From contig NC_009955.1 in assembly GCF_000018145.1 (NCBI RefSeq), forward strand, positions 1 to 64,000: 64,000 nucleotides of DNA, written 5' to 3'. The notes beneath the pieces are model-generated. The model did not search any database. It saw only the letters and a list, made by a program, of their open reading frames with translations, and had not been told where the DNA came from. Each line of letters starts with the position of its first letter. Position 1 is the stretch's first letter. Below are positions 60,393 to 64,000 of the stretch, piece by piece. Source of the stretch: Dinoroseobacter shibae DFL 12 = DSM 16493 (GTDB lineage: Bacteria; Pseudomonadota; Alphaproteobacteria; Rhodobacterales; Rhodobacteraceae). Made by a program: the position numbers and the translations under genes.

Positions 60393-60837
60393 TCCGCTTC
60401 ACGCCGCGGCCCGCAGGGGCGCGGCTCTGCCGCCCTCACCACCGGGCGACCCACCTGTCCTAGGGGTCCCATCCACCAGCCCCGCCCGAAGGTCTGGCCG
60501 AACACGCATGTGTTCGGACGGAACCGCGGGCGGGCGCAAACCCCAGCGACATGGCGGACAGGCAGGGTCAAGGAGGGCCAGATTTGCCTTGCCAAATCTC
60601 TGCCGCAAAAACCGGGAGGCCCTGGCCGATAGGTTTTTGTGGATGGCCCCCTTGAGGCTGACTGGCCGGTCTGTCGCGGCCTGATCGTTCCGGGGGGAGT
60701 GCGTCCATTGAACGCGCAGCGGCCGGCACCAAGGAGGGGTCGCTGCCGGCGATCACGCGCGCCGGAACCGGCATCCCTGGAACAGGGATCGGGCCGCCCC
60801 AAGATCGTCCTGGGGCGGCCCATCCTCGTCAGAGGAT
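60393..60837. other. Gene-free GC-rich stretch
   Basis: No ORF here has a protein-like composition or a ribosome site. It may belong to the transfer-origin region. I see no other repeats that stand out. Confidence 0.5.
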
Positions 60838-61044
60838 TTAGTCCTGGGGATCTTTCGCGCTCGGCGGGAACATCACCAGCTCCGAGACCGCGACCGGGAA
60901 GTCGAGCTTGAGGCTGAAGAACTCCGAGCCGTCCCCGTTGCGGGTGTTGCGGAACATCGCACCCACTCGCTGAAAACGGGTGCGCTCCTGGCCATCGGTA
61001 TCGGTGAACTTGACGGCGACGGTGGCGACGTAGTGGTTGGTCAT
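60838..61044 (-). CDS. Small conserved hypothetical protein of the transfer region
   Basis: The 68-residue protein starts MTNHYVATVAVKFTDTDG and continues 'ERTRFQRVGAMFRNTRNGDGSEFFSLKLDFPV'. This is a compact beta-rich pattern like other single-stranded-DNA-linked or DUF736-type plasmid proteins, but I cannot assign it. AAGGAG lies eight bases before the ATG. It is on the relaxosome strand. Confidence 0.75.
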   Translation of the reverse strand: MTNHYVATVAVKFTDTDGQERTRFQRVGAMFRNTRNGDGSEFFSLKLDFPVAVSELVMFPPSAKDPQD

Positions 61045-61582
61045 TTGGGTTACTCCTTGTTGCGATGGGGATCACCCGGCACGGGGGCAAGAGGCTCGGT
61101 CGCAAGCGCAAATGCGGAGGGTCCGCGGCCAGCCGTGGAAGCCGTATTTGTGCTTGCCGAAGCGTGAGCTGAGGGCACGGACGGGCCGACCCCGTGCGAT
61201 CCACATCTATGAGCAAAAAGGAGAGACCCGGATGACCCTTGCCATCACGCCGCAGCCAGCATCCGCGTCCTCGTCCCGCCGATCCTGGCCGGGGTACTGA
61301 CGGAGCCCGCCCGCGTGGATGCGATGTTCCGAAACACCCTCCGAGGGTCGTGCTGGTCTTCAGCCTCAAATGCGAAGTCTCGACCCCTCGCGTCTTGCCC
61401 CGCTGACGATGTGCGTGAGGTGCGCACCATCCCCAGCCCGTACCGATGCGGATGGGCCGCACGCTGACGGACCGGGTAGAGGGATAACGGTGCTGGCCGC
61501 CGCAGACTGCCGATCACGCACGACCAATCGCACTCGCCATGAGACATGACGAAAGGGCCGCGCCAAGCGCGACCCCCTCTCT
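61045..61582. other. Gene-free stretch
   Basis: No supported gene, RNA or repeat. Frames on both strands are Arg/Pro-rich shadows. It separates the small gene at 60838 from the DUF2493 gene. Confidence 0.5.
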
Positions 61583-62512
61583 TCAATCCTGCGCAGTCTT
61601 CTTCGCCGGGTCCGCAACCCGCATGACCGTCAGGCCTTTCGCTTCCGCCTTCTGCCCGAGGTTCAGCGCGACCCCGTTGCCGCCGAAGAGAACAACCCCC
61701 GTCGCCGCGAACTTGTCGTCCAGCATTTCGTCGTTGCACTTGAACGGTGCCGCCCGCCCGTGCGCGGACCAGCGCGGATCGAAGCGCGCTTGTGCGACCC
61801 CGCGTGCCCGAGCCCACCGAGCCGCAATCATCTCCGCCCCGTGCTTGCCACCCTTGTGGCAGAGGAAGATCTCCTGGTTGCGGTTCTGCTTGATCCGTTC
61901 GCGAACCTTGTCGAGCGTGTTGAAGATCACATCAACATCGGTCCAGTCGGTGGCGCCTGAGACGATCAGGGGAACCCCCTCGACTTTCGACTTCTCGGCG
62001 GTCTCGCGGTCGTGCTGCTCGAGGAGCTGCCGCGCCTCGAAGACCGCCCCGGTCTCCTGCGCCCGGACGCTTGCGCGCGACCCGGCTGCCGGGATGAAGG
62101 CGTGGCCCGTTTCGATCTCGTAACATTCCGCCGCCGCCTCGCTCATCACCTCGATGGCGCCGACAATCTCGCGCAGTTGCACAAAGCGCGCTTGCGCCTC
62201 TTCGAGCGCGGTCTCGGCGATCTCCGATCCGTCGTGGGATTTTGCCAGCGCGCCGATCTTGTCGGCGGTGCGGTCGACCTCCTTGCCAAGCGCCACCTTG
62301 CGGCGCTGCAGGATCGTCGCGAGCCCATGGGCCAGCGGTTCGATTTCGGCTTCAAGCCCGGTCCCGCGCAACTGCCCGAGCAAAGCCTCGAAGCTTTCGC
62401 GAATGATGTGGTCGGTCAGGATGTGATCTTCCGGGATCGGCAGCTGTGCGTCCTTCTCGCTCAGCCCGAAAAGCTCGATGGTCTCGTAGGTGTTTGCAGT
62501 GTCGTAAGCCAT
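61583..62512 (-). CDS. DUF2493 (SLOG-fold) domain protein
   Basis: The 309-residue protein (start MAYDTANTYETIELFGLSEK) has a helical N-terminal half. The C-terminal DUF2493 domain has 'LIVSGATDWTDVDVIFNTLDKVRERIKQ', 'IFLCHKGGKHGAEMIAARWARARGVAQARFDPRWSAHGRAAPFKCNDEML' and 'GVVLFGGNGVALNLGQKAEAKGLTVMRV'. This is a Rossmann-like SLOG nucleotide-binding fold common on alphaproteobacterial plasmids; its ligand and role are unknown. It is the outermost gene of the transfer module before the second IS91. Confidence 0.85.
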   Translation of the reverse strand: MAYDTANTYETIELFGLSEKDAQLPIPEDHILTDHIIRESFEALLGQLRGTGLEAEIEPLAHGLATILQRRKVALGKEVDRTADKIGALAKSHDGSEIAETALEEAQARFVQLREIVGAIEVMSEAAAECYEIETGHAFIPAAGSRASVRAQETGAVFEARQLLEQHDRETAEKSKVEGVPLIVSGATDWTDVDVIFNTLDKVRERIKQNRNQEIFLCHKGGKHGAEMIAARWARARGVAQARFDPRWSAHGRAAPFKCNDEMLDDKFAATGVVLFGGNGVALNLGQKAEAKGLTVMRVADPAKKTAQD

Positions 62513-63158
62513 GTCTGGTCTCCAGTGTTCGGTTGCAAGGCCACCACGTGAGTGTGGGGGCATGGCCGAATGCCTGGTTTCCGAATCTGCCCGGGTCAGG
62601 GACGGCGCAGCCGCCGGCTTGCCGGGCGCAAAAGTTTTCCCTGCGCAACACCCGACACACGCGCACCCTCACGCACGGGACCGCCCCGCGCCAAAGGCCC
62701 CGTCCTCGCCGAAAAGTTTTGCGATCCTTGACGCGGGCTGATTTGGGGGCCATCCGGAGGATATGCTTCCGCGCTCATGTGTGTGTGTTTTGACGGTAGG
62801 TTTGCCCGACCTGAGCAGGCAAACGGCCCGACCGGACGCGGGAGACGGATGAAGCGGCGGGATCGTTTTGGCCTCAGGCCAAAACAGACCAGAGCGCAAT
62901 CCGGCGGAGCGGCCGGGGAGGGACGTGCTCGCGAGGCGGGCAAACCGGGGGCCTGGGTGCGACGCCGCGGTGAGGCCGCATGGCCGAATGCGCGACGGAC
63001 CGAAGGGCCGTTCTCTCCCCTGCGACACGCGAAGCCGAGCTGGGGAGGCCGGAAGGCAAGTTAGCACTGCTTTCCTCAAGAAGACTGGGGGAATTCTGAG
63101 TTTCAGTTGTAGAGGTCAAAAGCGGAACTTCGCTGCGGGACGAACGAACTGGTAAGAT
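62513..63158. other. Gene-free stretch up to the second IS91 copy
   Basis: No supported gene. GC-rich frames on both strands are shadows. This is the left flank of IS91 copy 2; its last bases before the element are unlike the flank of copy 1. Confidence 0.5.
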
Positions 63159-64000
63159 GCGGACAAGGACGAAACCGCTCTCGCGGTATTGGTGCTTGTG
63201 GTGGGTGTTGCGTGCTGATGTGAACTGCATGGATTTTGCGAACTGACCAACCTGTCGGACGATTGAGGCCTTCTCAATCTGACGACAGGAGGTTTCAATG
63301 TCAGAGCAACATATCCCACCGCTGCGCCGCCGTTTTATTGAAGATATGCGGATCAAGGGGCTGCAGCCAAAAACCCAGACGATGTATTTGCGGGCGATGC
63401 GCGATTTTACAGGGTTTCTGGGGCATTCGCCGGATAGCGCGACACCCGAGGAATTGCGCGCGTTCCAGCTGGACATGAAGGAGAAGGGCGTCGGCGCACC
63501 GACCTTCAACAACCGGCTGACGGTTCTGAGTTTCTTCTACGCGACCACCTGCCCGCGTCCGGAGATGAAGCGGCACATGCGGTATCAGAGGGCGGCGAAG
63601 AAGATCCCGGTTGTGCTCAGCGCCGAGGAGGTCACCCGCATTCTCGAAGCGGCACCTGGACCGGGGCTGAGATACCGGGCTGCCTTCAGCGTGGCCTACG
63701 GTGGCGGGCTCCGAGCGAGCGAGGTCACACATCTCAAGATCGGCGACATCGACAGCGACCGGATGCTGATCCGCATCGACCAAGGCAAGGGCCGCAAGGA
63801 TCGCCACGTGATGCTGTCGCCGAGCCTGCTTGTGCTGCTGCGCGATTATTACCGCGAAGCACGGCCAGCGGGCTGGTTGTTCCCGGGCCGCAACCGGGTC
63901 GACCCGATCTCGACGCGGCAGTTCAACCGGGCCTTCGGAGTGGCCTGTGATTTTGCAGAGATCAAGAAGCGGGTCTCGCCCCATACGCTGCGACACAGCT
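63159..64000 (+). mobile_element. IS91-family element, copy 2 (cut by the window edge)
   Basis: From GCGGACAAGG at 63159 the sequence follows copy 1 with a constant offset of 33,607 bp. I found no difference by eye over 842 bp, including the ACCGC/GCGGT hairpin (63174-63187). The orientation is the same as copy 1. Confidence 0.9.
63298..64000 (+). CDS. IS91-associated tyrosine recombinase, partial
   Basis: Same start, ribosome site and residues as the integrase at 29691, running off the edge within the 'SPHTLRHS' active-site block. The missing part should include the transposase gene. Confidence 0.9.
   Translation, partial: MSEQHIPPLRRRFIEDMRIKGLQPKTQTMYLRAMRDFTGFLGHSPDSATPEELRAFQLDMKEKGVGAPTFNNRLTVLSFFYATTCPRPEMKRHMRYQRAAKKIPVVLSAEEVTRILEAAPGPGLRYRAAFSVAYGGGLRASEVTHLKIGDIDSDRMLIRIDQGKGRKDRHVMLSPSLLVLLRDYYREARPAGWLFPGRNRVDPISTRQFNRAFGVACDFAEIKKRVSPHTLRHS

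Noticed and set aside
60377-61462. Long Arg/Pro-rich frames in the transfer-origin region
   Set aside because: They lack ribosome sites and known motifs, and several overlap each other on both strands, as expected from GC-rich non-coding DNA.

Overview
The window reads as a piece of a large conjugative plasmid or genomic island from an alphaproteobacterium of the Rhodobacteraceae/Roseobacter type. The reasons are the high G+C, the XerD-like integrase plus IS91 transposase pairs, the small alphaproteobacterial virB-type conjugation operon with lytic transglycosylase genes, and the gene styles throughout. I see no rRNA, tRNA or CRISPR array.

Region 1 (1-28.4 kb) is an envelope and heavy-metal homeostasis island. 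It holds a multicopper oxidase, a Cu+ P-type ATPase, a Zn/Cd/Pb-type P-type ATPase, two cation diffusion facilitators, a ZIP transporter, SCO and PCuAC copper chaperones, DUF305, DUF411 and DUF302 proteins, two DsbB and one DsbA thiol enzymes, CcdA, and three L,D-transpeptidases. A full extra set of lipoprotein-maturation enzymes (Lgt, LspA, Lnt) is also present. One MerR-family regulator (25.4 kb) sits among five related dyads. Four of these lie in a promoter with the MerR-type 19-bp spacer: before the third L,D-transpeptidase, the Zn ATPase, an 11-gene minus-strand operon (25.2 to 17.6 kb), and the transglutaminase/CDF/STAS operon. A separate CueR-like promoter precedes the Cu ATPase. An MntR-type gene has its own palindrome.

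Region 2 (28.7-37.4 kb) starts with a secreted protein whose upstream palindrome recurs before the conjugation operons. An IS91-family element (integrase plus HUH transposase) follows, then a small catabolic cassette: a GlxA-type regulator, a fused two-domain CaiB/BaiF CoA-transferase and an N,N-dimethylformamidase-like protein.

Region 3 (37.5-62.5 kb) is the conjugation module. It has an XRE repressor-like gene with its own operator, a virB1-B2-B3-B4-lipoprotein-transglycosylase-B5-B8-B9-B10-B11-DUF4177-hyp-B6 operon on the plus strand, and a mobC-like/relaxase/virD4 operon on the minus strand. Between virB6 and virD4 lies cargo: a coiled-coil protein with a possible pPIWI-associated nuclease domain (50.6 kb), and a translationally coupled pair consisting of a reverse transcriptase and a stripped-down family-A DNA polymerase (55.1 to 51.9 kb). 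The RT gene is preceded by about 260 bp of gene-free DNA. The RT-PolA pair looks like a candidate anti-phage (DRT/UG-type) system and is the strongest candidate here for an undescribed system.

A second copy of the IS91 element, with no difference seen by eye over 842 bp, begins at 63,159 and runs off the window. The two direct copies bracket the catabolic cassette plus the whole conjugation/defence module (about 31 kb).
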